Origin: Geomonas sp. Red32
Lineage (GTDB): Bacteria; Desulfobacterota; Desulfuromonadia; Geobacterales; Geobacteraceae
NCBI RefSeq assembly: GCF_023652955.1
Contig: NZ_JAKLOY010000001.1
Coordinates: 1,488,001-1,552,000, forward strand
Direction: 5' to 3'
Length of the DNA: 64,000 nucleotides
The first letter of the stretch is position 1; each line of letters begins with the position of its first letter. Under the pieces are notes generated by a model that worked only from the letters and a program-made list of their open reading frames with translations, had not been told where the DNA came from and did no database searches. Both the position numbers and the translations under genes were made by a program. Below are positions 17,101 to 23,684 of the stretch, in pieces.

Positions 17101-17254
17101 GGTAGCTTGCGACCAGGGTGGTCTTGCCGGAGCCGCCGGGGCCGGAGATCCAGTAGAGGGGCTTTCCGCCGCGCCGGTCCAAAAGGTTGAAGAGCCTTTC
17201 GCGATGCACGATTCCTGGCAGAACGACCGGGGGATTGGTCTTATGAGTCATCAT
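14150..17254 (-). CDS. MalT-like ATPase transcription regulator with C-terminal wHTH-BTAD
   Basis: A 1034-residue cytosolic signal integrator. Near residue 40, GPGGSGKTTLVASY is the Walker A of a STAND-type NTPase, with SVIVLDNYQDV as Walker B. Residues ~380-790 are helical repeats of TPR type. From ~805 an OmpR-type winged helix (IRTMGGFELLGDG, ESLCDALWPDADGD, FDTTLHRLRKQLG) leads into a bacterial transcriptional activation domain. This is the reverse of SARP architecture and typical of large STAND regulators in Geobacter. The start at 17254 follows GGGAGG; 35 extra codons upstream are rejected. The inducer is unknown. The convergent lipoprotein/barrel pair is a candidate target by proximity only. 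Confidence 0.88.
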   Translation of the reverse strand: MMTHKTNPPVVLPGIVHRERLFNLLDRRGGKPLYWISGPGGSGKTTLVASYLESRGIPAIWYQMDAGDADPASFFYHMGEAFKKAVPDSPVTLPLLTPEFLPGLPTFTRHYFQDLFSCLPTPSVIVLDNYQDVSASSLFHVLLLEGLSLIPDGIAVVALSRNEPPPVLTAPPLAQATAHLGWNDLRFSYAEAGEFAGRQSVQPLPPETLACLYSKTDGWIAGLLMVLESLKGTGLDYQALEKLPLESVFGFFANRIFDAGDPELQTLLLKTAFAPGVTAQMAERLSGLASAEPTLARLYRNSFFTGKHSPVDPTYEYHPLFREFLLERAKQTYSAEEVRQLRCQTAAVLEEAGQVEEAAILLIDAADWEGVTGLIMKSAPLFASEGRLETVHGWLERIPPEIRDAVPGLLYWKGVCLLLHPPIRSREYFRKAFDLYSQANDGIGIFLSWSSGAEVSLYDGDFTHLDQWLALLEGMRIDDVTFPSRHLKDQIAMSIYNALAFRQPDHPEIARWRELGAPVVNGEADINFRLTSAVQLLVHDLWNGNFVRATFMLEQVQRMARSGKLSPMTDITIRNGLALHAFFTGDWASGVQVAIDAIKLADEIGLHVLDCQLLGNGASCALSMGDFSTAEQLIGMLERRLGGGWTAFDKAYFHLLRGWQRTRSKEHAAASQHLEQSLREFQASGFRPVNAVTLNFMAENMRAMGNIDRAREYLSQGIDEARAFQNSFLEFFCLLSAVLLELDAGRENEAVDLLARTMAIGRAGGYAGSWLTCPSPLLRLCVKALENGIEPEYVRGLVHKWGLVPESPPLHLDAWPWPLKIRTMGGFELLGDGAPIAIAGKVKKPVELMKALIALGGKGVPVESLCDALWPDADGDLAQRSFDTTLHRLRKQLGCEKALQLQAGKLSLDPRFCWLDTWAFERLRGEVEEALKEDDRQESPARIESLAEKCASLYQGRFLPGDDEPWAFPMRDRLAGDFLGLLTRVGDHFASRGEWEHAAAWYRRGLKEETPAGELRQRLANCLQEQGNTVSGSC

Positions 17255-17681
17255 GCTGAGGCCTCCCTTGCAGAGAGAGATGTGAACAGGGAGTAGCCGG
17301 CACTGTGCAACACCCGGAAATGGATTTGGAATTCGGCAGATGCACCTTGTGTGTGTCATCTAGGCTATCGGAGACATCCAGTATTTAACTTATACTTGCT
17401 TAAGACAAAAAAGCAATATTTTGTCAAGCAAAACCCTAGTCCGGGTGAGGGGCCTGACAGCTATCTAGATACCGTTCGAAGGACAAACTCAGAAAAACAA
17501 CGGATATGATTGTCTCTTTAGTTGCCGCCGCTGGCCTACTTCAGTAAAAAGGGAAGGAGCATGGCGGCGACACAAGGCGGGTGGTGACGATGACGTGAGG
17601 CTGGGGAGGGGAGGGAACCTGCCGGGCCTGAAAGGATTGCCCGGCTTGGCGGTGGGGTGCGCGCGGGTAGGGCGCGCAGGG
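17255..17681. other. Intergenic stretch, 427 bases, no gene seen
   Basis: AT-rich near 17385-17440 (probable promoter region of the minus-strand regulator), otherwise featureless. The part next to 17682 is GC-rich without a clear terminator. No RNA gene or repeat recognised. Confidence 0.5.
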
Positions 17682-18299
17682 TCAGTTGGAGAACGGGACG
17701 CAGAGGGCGCGCTGGGCCTCGAAGTTGGCCAGGTACTTCTGAACCAGCAGGGAATTTCCCTTGAGGACCAGCAGGTTCTCGGCGTTCTTCTCTTCGGCGG
17801 CCCGGGTGAAGTTGAAGCTCCCGGTGATGATGGTGGCGCGGTCGATGATCATGATCTTGCTGTGGGCGATCGCGTGCCGCTCGTCGATCAGCACCTCGAT
17901 GCCGGAGTTGGCGAGAAAGGTCGCCCCCGAGTAGCGCTGGGTCCTTTGGCTCTTGTCCATGATTGCGACGACCTTCACCCCGCGCTTGTGCGCTTCCAGA
18001 AGGGCCTTGGCGATCGGCTTCGAGGTGAAGCTGTAGGCCTGGACCAGGATCTCCTGCCGGGCCTTGCCAATCTCGCGGATCACCGCGTCGGCGGCTCCGC
18101 CATGGGGGGAGAAGTATACCTCGACGGTTCCTGTCGAGGGGAAGGGAGCGGCGGTAAGCGGGGCGGAGACGAAAAGGAGCATGAACGCCGCCACCAGGAA
18201 GCGCGTGACGATCAAACGAGAAAAGCCCGCGGCAAAGCCGTGGGCTTTTTTGGTATCTGCCGGGAGTGGGATCGGGTCGATCGAGGTTCCGTCAAGCAT
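17682..18299 (-). CDS. Secreted phospholipase-D-like (Nuc-type) protein
   Basis: Up to 205 residues with one HKD catalytic motif, HAIAHSKIMIIDRATIITGSFNFT (His, Lys and Asp in H-x-K-x4-D, then GSFNFT). One motif means it must dimerise like the Nuc endonuclease. A hydrophobic segment (FLVAAFMLLFVSAPLTAA) precedes the mature domain and looks like a signal peptide, so the enzyme is probably periplasmic, acting on nucleic acid or phospholipid. Start uncertain: the ATG at 18299 places a terminator-like hairpin (18221-18251) inside the coding region, whereas TTG at 18215 starts just after it and gives a normal signal peptide. Confidence 0.85.
   Translation of the reverse strand: MLDGTSIDPIPLPADTKKAHGFAAGFSRLIVTRFLVAAFMLLFVSAPLTAAPFPSTGTVEVYFSPHGGAADAVIREIGKARQEILVQAYSFTSKPIAKALLEAHKRGVKVVAIMDKSQRTQRYSGATFLANSGIEVLIDERHAIAHSKIMIIDRATIITGSFNFTRAAEEKNAENLLVLKGNSLLVQKYLANFEAQRALCVPFSN
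18221..18251 (-). terminator. Hairpin with T-tails on both strands, probable wrbA terminator
   Basis: AAAAGCCCGCGGC (18221-18233) and GCCGTGGGCTTTTTT (18237-18251) form a strong stem around AAA. On the minus strand it ends the transcript about 125 bases after the wrbA stop, and it overlaps the N-terminal extension of the phospholipase-like gene. Confidence 0.65.
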
Positions 18300-18377
18300 G
18301 TGATAGTTCTTTCTGCCGGGGTAGTTGGGGATCGGCAGCCTTAACCTAGCATCTGCACCCTGCCGCGGTCAAACAGA

Positions 18378-18992
18378 TTACCCTTTGAGCCTTTGGGCGA
18401 TCCGGGCGACGTGGGCACCCTGGTAGCGGGCGATGGCAAGCTCGTTCTCGGAGGGCTTGCGCGAGCCGTCGGCGCCGGCCAGCGTCGATGCTCCGTACGG
18501 GGAGCCGCCGGTAATCTCGGTCATGTTCAACAGCCGCTGCTCGGCGTAGGGAACCCCGACGATGATCATCCCCTGGTGCAGCAGCGTGGAGTGAAAACTG
18601 GTGATGGTGGTCTCCTGGCCGCCGTGCTGGGTGCCGGTGCAGGTGAAGACGCTTCCGACCTTGCCGACCAGGGCCCCCTTCACCCACAGCCCGCCGGTCT
18701 GGTCGAGGAAGTTCCGCATCTGGGCGGTCATGTTGCCGAAGCGGGTCGGGGTGCCGAAGATGATGGCGTCGGCATTGGCCAGTCCTTCAACGCTCGCCAG
18801 CGGTACGTTGGCGAAGGCGGCGCGGGCGGCCTTGGCGCCGGAAGCTTCCAGCACCGCATCGGGCATCAGCTCGGGGACCTGCAAGAGCTTCACGTCGCAG
18901 CCGTCGACGCTGCGCGCTCCCTCGGCAACGGCTTCCGCCATGGTGTAGATGTGGCCGTACATGCTGTAGAAAACGATCTGGATGTTGGTCAT
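18378..18992 (-). CDS. wrbA: NAD(P)H:quinone oxidoreductase WrbA
   Basis: A 204-residue flavodoxin-like protein. [23 protein letters not shown] forms the FMN phosphate loop; [25 protein letters not shown] and [23 protein letters not shown] are the WrbA-specific FMN and tetramer contacts. The enzyme reduces quinones by two electrons to limit oxidative stress. The start at 18992 follows GAGGAGCGTTCC; the longer frame is rejected. It is a single gene, with a terminator about 125 bases downstream. Confidence 0.96.
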   Translation of the reverse strand: MTNIQIVFYSMYGHIYTMAEAVAEGARSVDGCDVKLLQVPELMPDAVLEASGAKAARAAFANVPLASVEGLANADAIIFGTPTRFGNMTAQMRNFLDQTGGLWVKGALVGKVGSVFTCTGTQHGGQETTITSFHSTLLHQGMIIVGVPYAEQRLLNMTEITGGSPYGASTLAGADGSRKPSENELAIARYQGAHVARIAQRLKG

Positions 18993-19119
18993 GGAACGCT
19001 CCTCACGTGCGGATTTGGTTGGTAGGAATCCTGCCGTTTTCAAGAATAGCCGGTGACACTCCGGTTAGCACGTTCAAATGTTTCCGCCACCCCTTCCCTC
19101 TCTTCACTCATTCAAATCC

Positions 19120-19175
19120 CGATCGCTCCTTCAAACCTCCCTCACCCCGGCCCCTCTTCCGGAGGCCGGGTGAGG
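19120..19175. repeat. CCCTCACCC/GGGTGAGGG dispersed inverted repeat
   Basis: CCTCCCTCACCCCGGCC and GGCCGGGTGAGGGAGG are arms of a near-perfect hairpin around CTCTTCCGGA. Related copies occur near 34670, 42770 and 44040-44150. It lies between wrbA and the end of the convergent amidohydrolase unit. Confidence 0.7.
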
Positions 19176-19189
19176 GAGGTTTCCGCCTA

Positions 19190-21028
19190 TCAAAACGCAA
19201 AGCACATGCATCCGCTACCGCCTCCGAAGACGCCGAAGCGGCGGGCGTGCCGGTGGAACGGATCGCGGCAGCTTTCCCGCGCCACCGCGCTGGCCCCGGC
19301 CGTGGGCGGGGGCGTGGCCAGCCCGGCGCGGTAGGCCCCGCCGTAAACGCCGGTGGGAGCCCAGTCCGGGGAGACCGGCGGCAAGGGCGGTGCCAGGTTG
19401 CCGAACTCGCCGCTGGCATGCACCACCTTCCCGTTCATCATGGTCAGTACCGACTCGATTCCCTTGATCTCTTCCTCCGGCACCTGGAAATAATCCGCGG
19501 ACAACACGGCCAGGTCGGCGAACTCTCCTTCGGCTAGCCGCCCCTTCTTGCCTTCGTCGCCGGAGAACCAGGCGCTCCCCTCGGTGTAGAGTCTGAGCGC
19601 CGCGGTGCGGCTCAGCCGGTTCTTCTCGTCGTACAGCGGCAGACCGCCGACCGTCTTGCCGCTTACCATCCAGTACAGGGAGACCCACGGGTTGAAGCTG
19701 GCCACTCGGGTCGCGTCGGTGCCGGCGCCGACCGGGATTCCCAGGTTCAGCATCCGGGAGATCGGCGGGGAATGGGCGGCCGCTTCCGCGCCGTAGCGGT
19801 CGACGAAGTATTCTCCCTGGAACGCCATCCGGTCCTGCACGGCGATCCCGCCCCCGAGCGCCCTGACCCGTTCGAGGCTTCGTTCGGTGATGGTCTCGGC
19901 GTGGTCGAAGAACCAGCGCAGGCCGTCGAAGGGGATATCGCGGTCGACCTGCTCGAAGACGTTGAGGAATCGGACGATCGACTCCTCGTAGGTGGCGTGC
20001 AGCCTGAACGGCCACCGTTTTTCCACCAGCAGGGCGACCACTTTCCGCAGTTCCCCCTCCAGGGAAGGCGGGAGGTCGGGGCGCGGCTGGAGGAAGTCCT
20101 CGAAATCGGCCGCCGAGAAGACCAGCATTTCACCGGCGCCGTTCAGCCGGTAGGTGTCGCTTCCCTGGCCGGGGGTGACCTGCCCGGTCCAGCCGGCGAA
20201 ATCCTGCAGCTCGCCGTTGGGGTGCTGGGTGAACAGGTTGTAGGCGATCCGTACCGTCAGCTCGTCGCGGCCGGCCAGCCGCTCGATGACCTCATAGTCG
20301 TCGGGATAGTTCTGGAAGCCGCCGCCGGCATCGATGGCGCTGGTGATGCCGAGCCGGTTGAGCTCGCGCATGAAATGCCTGGTGGAGTTCACCTGGTCGT
20401 CCAGGCCGAGCTTGGGCCCCTTGGCAAGGCTCGCGTAGAGGATCATGGCGTTCGGCTTGGCGATCAGCAGCCCGGTCGGGTTGCCGTGGCGGTCCCGATC
20501 GAGCTGTCCGCCCGGGGGATCGGGCGTCTCCCGCGTGTATCCCAGCGCGCGCAGCCCCGCCCCGTTCACCAGCGCGCGGTCGTAGAGGTGGAGGACGAAG
20601 ACCGGCGTGTCGGGGGAAACCTCGTTGATCTCCTCCAGGGTCGGCATCCGCCTCTCGGCGAACTGGAACTCGGTCCATCCCCCCACCACCCGCACCCACT
20701 GCGGAGCGGGGGTGCGCCGGGCCTGCTCCTTGAGCATCCCGAGCGCGAGCGACAGCGAGGGAACCCCGTCCCAGCGGAGCTCCATGTTGAAGTTGAGCCC
20801 TCCCCGGATCAGATGGAGGTGGGAATCGTTGAGTCCGGGGACGACGGTGCGCCCCTTGAGGTCGATGACCCGGGTGGCGGCGCCGCGGAAAGGTTCGATC
20901 GCCTCCCTCTCTCCCACGGCCAGCAAGCGTCCGGCCTTGATGGCCGCCGCGCTCGCCTCGGGGGCAAGGGGATCGAGGGTGGCGATGCGCCCGTTGATGA
21001 GGACGCAGTCGGCATGCACTGTTTTCAT
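19190..21028 (-). CDS. YtcJ-like metal-dependent amidohydrolase (amidohydrolase_3)
   Basis: A 612-residue protein. The N-terminal beta-sandwich (CVLINGRIATLDPLAPEASAAAIKAGRLLAVG) is followed by the first metal site NDSHLHLIRGG, then the TIM barrel with RLHATYEES and FDHAETI histidines and GAGTDATRVA with the terminal Asp. YtcJ-type enzymes hydrolyse N-substituted amides; natural substrates are mostly unknown. The start at 21028 follows GAGGAGGCCGTC. It lies 10 bases after the isochorismatase-family gene in one operon, divergent from a LysR regulator. The last 30 residues are Arg/Gly-rich and not typical of the family, so the C-terminus may have been extended. Confidence 0.88.
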   Translation of the reverse strand: MKTVHADCVLINGRIATLDPLAPEASAAAIKAGRLLAVGEREAIEPFRGAATRVIDLKGRTVVPGLNDSHLHLIRGGLNFNMELRWDGVPSLSLALGMLKEQARRTPAPQWVRVVGGWTEFQFAERRMPTLEEINEVSPDTPVFVLHLYDRALVNGAGLRALGYTRETPDPPGGQLDRDRHGNPTGLLIAKPNAMILYASLAKGPKLGLDDQVNSTRHFMRELNRLGITSAIDAGGGFQNYPDDYEVIERLAGRDELTVRIAYNLFTQHPNGELQDFAGWTGQVTPGQGSDTYRLNGAGEMLVFSAADFEDFLQPRPDLPPSLEGELRKVVALLVEKRWPFRLHATYEESIVRFLNVFEQVDRDIPFDGLRWFFDHAETITERSLERVRALGGGIAVQDRMAFQGEYFVDRYGAEAAAHSPPISRMLNLGIPVGAGTDATRVASFNPWVSLYWMVSGKTVGGLPLYDEKNRLSRTAALRLYTEGSAWFSGDEGKKGRLAEGEFADLAVLSADYFQVPEEEIKGIESVLTMMNGKVVHASGEFGNLAPPLPPVSPDWAPTGVYGGAYRAGLATPPPTAGASAVARESCRDPFHRHARRFGVFGGGSGCMCFAF

Positions 21029-21038
21029 GACGGCCTCC

Positions 21039-21689
21039 TCACTGCCCCGATCCCGTGCGGCTCGGCGGCGCGCCATGCACCATGGTGTAGGCGTACTCCA
21101 CCCCCTGCCCGTAGGCCCCGCCGTGCTCTTTGACGGCGGCGATCACGTCGTCGTAGGTCTCCTTGCGCGCCCAGTCGCGCTGGTACTCGAGCATGACCTG
21201 GAGGGCGGTCATCGGGATCACCCCGGCCTGTTCCATCCGCCGCATCGCCGCGTTGTGGGCGGTCAGGCTGGTGCCGCCGGAGGCATCCTCGACCGCGTAG
21301 ACCTCGTATCCCGCCTTGACCGCTTCCAGGGCCGGGAAGGCCAGGCAGACTTCGGTCCAGAGGGCGGCGATCACCAGTTTCTTCCGCCCGGTGGCGGCCA
21401 CTGCCTCGATGAAATTTTTGTCCTGCCAGGAGTTCATCGAAGTCCTCTCGATGGGAGTCTTGTCCGGGAAGACGTCCAAAAGCTGGGGCCACATGTTGCC
21501 GGAGAAGCTTTTGCTTTCGACGGTGGTGAGGATGACGGGAACGCGGAAAATCCTGGCGGCCTTGGCCAGGAGCATGACGTTGTTGAAAAGGGTCTGGCGG
21601 TCGATGCTGGCGACGCCGAAAGTCATCTGTGGCTGATGGTCGATGAAGATGACCGTGCTGTTTACCGGGTTCAAAAGTTCTGTCTTCAT
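21039..21689 (-). CDS. Isochorismatase-family hydrolase (YcaC-like)
   Basis: A 216-residue cysteine hydrolase. The Asp of STVIFIDHQPQM, a Lys in the TPIERTSMNSWQDKNF region and the Cys of VIAALWTEVCLAFPAL form the Asp-Lys-Cys triad of the family. The closest recognised type is YcaC, an octameric hydrolase of unknown substrate. The start at 21689 follows AAGGAGGCAGATC. First gene of an operon with the YtcJ-like amidohydrolase. Two hydrolases with amide-type chemistry under a divergent LysR regulator suggest catabolism of an amide or imide compound, an inference from context. Confidence 0.88.
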   Translation of the reverse strand: MKTELLNPVNSTVIFIDHQPQMTFGVASIDRQTLFNNVMLLAKAARIFRVPVILTTVESKSFSGNMWPQLLDVFPDKTPIERTSMNSWQDKNFIEAVAATGRKKLVIAALWTEVCLAFPALEAVKAGYEVYAVEDASGGTSLTAHNAAMRRMEQAGVIPMTALQVMLEYQRDWARKETYDDVIAAVKEHGGAYGQGVEYAYTMVHGAPPSRTGSGQ

Positions 21690-21751
21690 GATCTGCCTCC
21701 TTGGAGCAGTACTCACACTGCCATGTACCAAAGGGTAGACCCATCTGAAGT

Positions 21752-21792
21752 AAAGGGGCCCATACTCTTTTCGTCTGCCAGATATGCCCTTT
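21752..21792. promoter_or_regulatory. Interrupted inverted repeat, candidate LysR operator
   Basis: AAAGGGGCCCATA (21752-21764) and TATGCCCTTT (21783-21792) form an imperfect inverted repeat in the gap between the divergent LysR gene and its presumed target operon. Its position 20 bases before the LysR start fits autoregulation plus activation of the opposite strand. Confidence 0.4.
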
Positions 21793-21810
21793 TGTTATAC
21801 TTGTAGAGTC

Positions 21811-22707
21811 ATGGAACTTCGCCACCTCAGATACTTTCTCGCCGCCGCGGAAGAGCTCAATATCAGCAGGGCCTCCCGCCGTCTGCATGTTTCACAGCCC
21901 GCGGTGAGCCGGCTGATCCACGACCTGGAGGATGAGCTCGGCAACCCGCTTTTCGTCCGGGAGCGGTTCGGGCTGGCGCTGACCCCGGCGGGGAGCGTCC
22001 TCCTCGGCTACGCGCGCCAGATACTCGACCTGACCGGTGAGGCGGTCCGCGTGCTCGGCAACCAGCCTCGCAAGCCGGTAACCATCACGGTCGGCTTCCT
22101 GGCGTCCGCACTTGGCTCCTTCCTGGGGGCCGCGCTGAAATCGTTCCGGGAGGCCCACCCCGAGGTGGCGATCAACATCCACGAGCTCACTCCCGCCGGC
22201 CAGGTCCGCGCCTTGGCCCGAGGGGAGATCGACGTCGCGCTGATCGGCAACCCCTGCGGGGCGGTGCACGATCAGTTCGAGACCCTGGTGCTCTTCGACC
22301 TGAGGCTGGAGGCGGCGGTGCCGGCGGGGCATTCCTTGGCGGGGAGAAAGAGTATCAGCCTGAAGGGGTTGGAAGGGGAGCCGTTCATAGGGTACCGCGA
22401 GGAGAGTTTTCCCGGGAGGAACCAGACCATCGTGGCTGCCTGCCGGGTGGCGGGGTTCAAGCCTCAGTTTGCCTTCCAGGCGGACAGCCTGGTGGAGGTG
22501 CTGGCCCTGGTCGGGGCGGGAGCGGGGGTATGCCTGATGCCGGGCGACGTGGCGAGCCTTTCCCATCCGGGAGTCGCGCTGGTAGCGATCAAGGACAAAC
22601 TGGAGCCGATCCACTTCACGGCGGCCTGGAGACGGGACGACGATCGCCCGATCGTCGCGGCGCTCCTGGAACATGCCGTCAAGCAGCGGGCTCCCGGAAA
22701 CGGGTAG
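21811..22707 (+). CDS. LysR-family transcriptional regulator
   Basis: A 298-residue LTTR. The N-terminal winged helix is standard (MELRHLRYFLAAAEELNISRASRRLHVSQPAVSRLIHDLEDELG), followed by a linker helix and a periplasmic-binding-like effector domain (VTITVGFLASALGSFLGAALKSFREAHPEV onward). The start at 21811 was preferred over 21784 because the first nine residues are not part of the family. It is divergent from the isochorismatase/amidohydrolase operon, the classic LysR arrangement, so it probably activates that operon in response to a pathway compound. Confidence 0.94.
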   Translation: MELRHLRYFLAAAEELNISRASRRLHVSQPAVSRLIHDLEDELGNPLFVRERFGLALTPAGSVLLGYARQILDLTGEAVRVLGNQPRKPVTITVGFLASALGSFLGAALKSFREAHPEVAINIHELTPAGQVRALARGEIDVALIGNPCGAVHDQFETLVLFDLRLEAAVPAGHSLAGRKSISLKGLEGEPFIGYREESFPGRNQTIVAACRVAGFKPQFAFQADSLVEVLALVGAGAGVCLMPGDVASLSHPGVALVAIKDKLEPIHFTAAWRRDDDRPIVAALLEHAVKQRAPGNG

Positions 22708-22726
22708 GGGTAGTAGCCTGGCCGGG

Positions 22727-23233
22727 TCAGATCCGCCTGCTGTCGTAGGCCCAGTGCAAAAGGGCCTGCCGCTGACGGCGGCGGCACCCGAGGTCGCCGG
22801 GGAGGCAGTTCTTCTTCAACTGGGCGATGTGGCGCTTAATCGCCTGCCATCTCTTGATCTGACGCGCATCGTCCGCGCACCTTCTCCCCATGTAGTAACG
22901 GCAGTACCACTGGAACCACCCCCGCGGGTCCTCGTGGTAGATCCACCCCTTGGCCCGCCAGTAGGAGAGTGGCTTGGAGGCGTTGACGCCGAAGTAGTTG
23001 AGCTCGGGAAGGTGCTGCTCGTGGCAGAGCTTCGCCTCCGTGAACCAGTCCGGCGGAAACTCGTCCCGGCAGTCGGTCATGTATTTGCCGCCGAAGATCC
23101 CCAGCTTCAGGAGCTCCTTCGGGGTCAGCTCCGGCCGGAAATCGGGGTGGAAATTCTTTCCCTCCGGTTCGGTCCGGTAGTACTGGTAATCCTTCTGCAT
23201 CAGGTCGTGTACGGCTACCCTGGTTCCTTCCAT
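22727..23233 (-). CDS. Conserved hypothetical protein (WFQWYCRYY family)
   Basis: A 168-residue soluble protein rich in aromatic and basic residues. Recognisable conserved blocks are FGGKYMTDCRDEFP, ELNYFGVNASKPLSYWRAKGW, DPRGWFQWYCRYYMGRR and QRQALLHWAYDSR. Such proteins occur in diverse bacteria and plants, always uncharacterised as far as I know. Many Cys, His and Trp are conserved but no catalytic signature is evident. The start at 23233 follows CGGGAGCGAATC. It is convergent with the LysR gene and divergent from the hybrid kinase. Confidence 0.8.
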   Translation of the reverse strand: MEGTRVAVHDLMQKDYQYYRTEPEGKNFHPDFRPELTPKELLKLGIFGGKYMTDCRDEFPPDWFTEAKLCHEQHLPELNYFGVNASKPLSYWRAKGWIYHEDPRGWFQWYCRYYMGRRCADDARQIKRWQAIKRHIAQLKKNCLPGDLGCRRRQRQALLHWAYDSRRI

Positions 23234-23423
23234 GATTCGCTCCCGGTGAATGATTCGTATATCTATACCGTGCCCTGCCAAGGTGGCAACCTCCTCCTCT
23301 GTTTTTGCCGCGAAGGCGAGAGATTGATGTAGCTCGTCGGCAGAGAGCGGAGGTTTGTCCTGTCAGAGAATTAATTTGCTTGCCCGCTTATCACTCTGTG
23401 ATTGATTCGATCATTTCTTAATA

Positions 23424-23439
23424 GAATTTAATCAAATTC
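23424..23439. promoter_or_regulatory. 16-bp palindrome upstream of the hybrid kinase gene
   Basis: GAATTTAATCAAATTC reads the same with a four-base centre. It lies in the AT-rich part of the 450-base gap before the kinase and may be an operator or part of its promoter. Confidence 0.35.
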
Positions 23440-23504
23440 ACTGTCTGTCCATGGCATCTGCTCACCGCTAAACTGTCGGCGATAATAAGAAAAATGGAGG
23501 TACT

Positions 23505-23585
23505 ATGCCAGATCGGGAGATAGATGATATTATTGAACCCGTCAATCCAGGCGCCGATCCGGGCCTGCGTCTCCACGGCGGATAG
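23505..23585 (+). CDS. Possible 26-residue leader peptide in frame with the kinase
   Basis: ATG at 23505 has a strong ribosome binding site (TGGAGGTACT) and encodes 26 residues (MPDREIDDIIEPVN...RLHGG) before TAG at 23583. The frame is the same as the kinase gene, and no other stop lies between 23586 and it. Either it is a translated leader, or the kinase once began here and a TAG now interrupts it. Confidence 0.45.
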   Translation: MPDREIDDIIEPVNPGADPGLRLHGG

Positions 23586-23684
23586 GAGAGCTGCCCGCAG
23601 GGGACGGCACCCCCCCCGGGACGGCCTGCCGGGATGGCCGCGGCAACGACCACGGAGATATTCGCCGAAGGAGGAGTAGCAACC

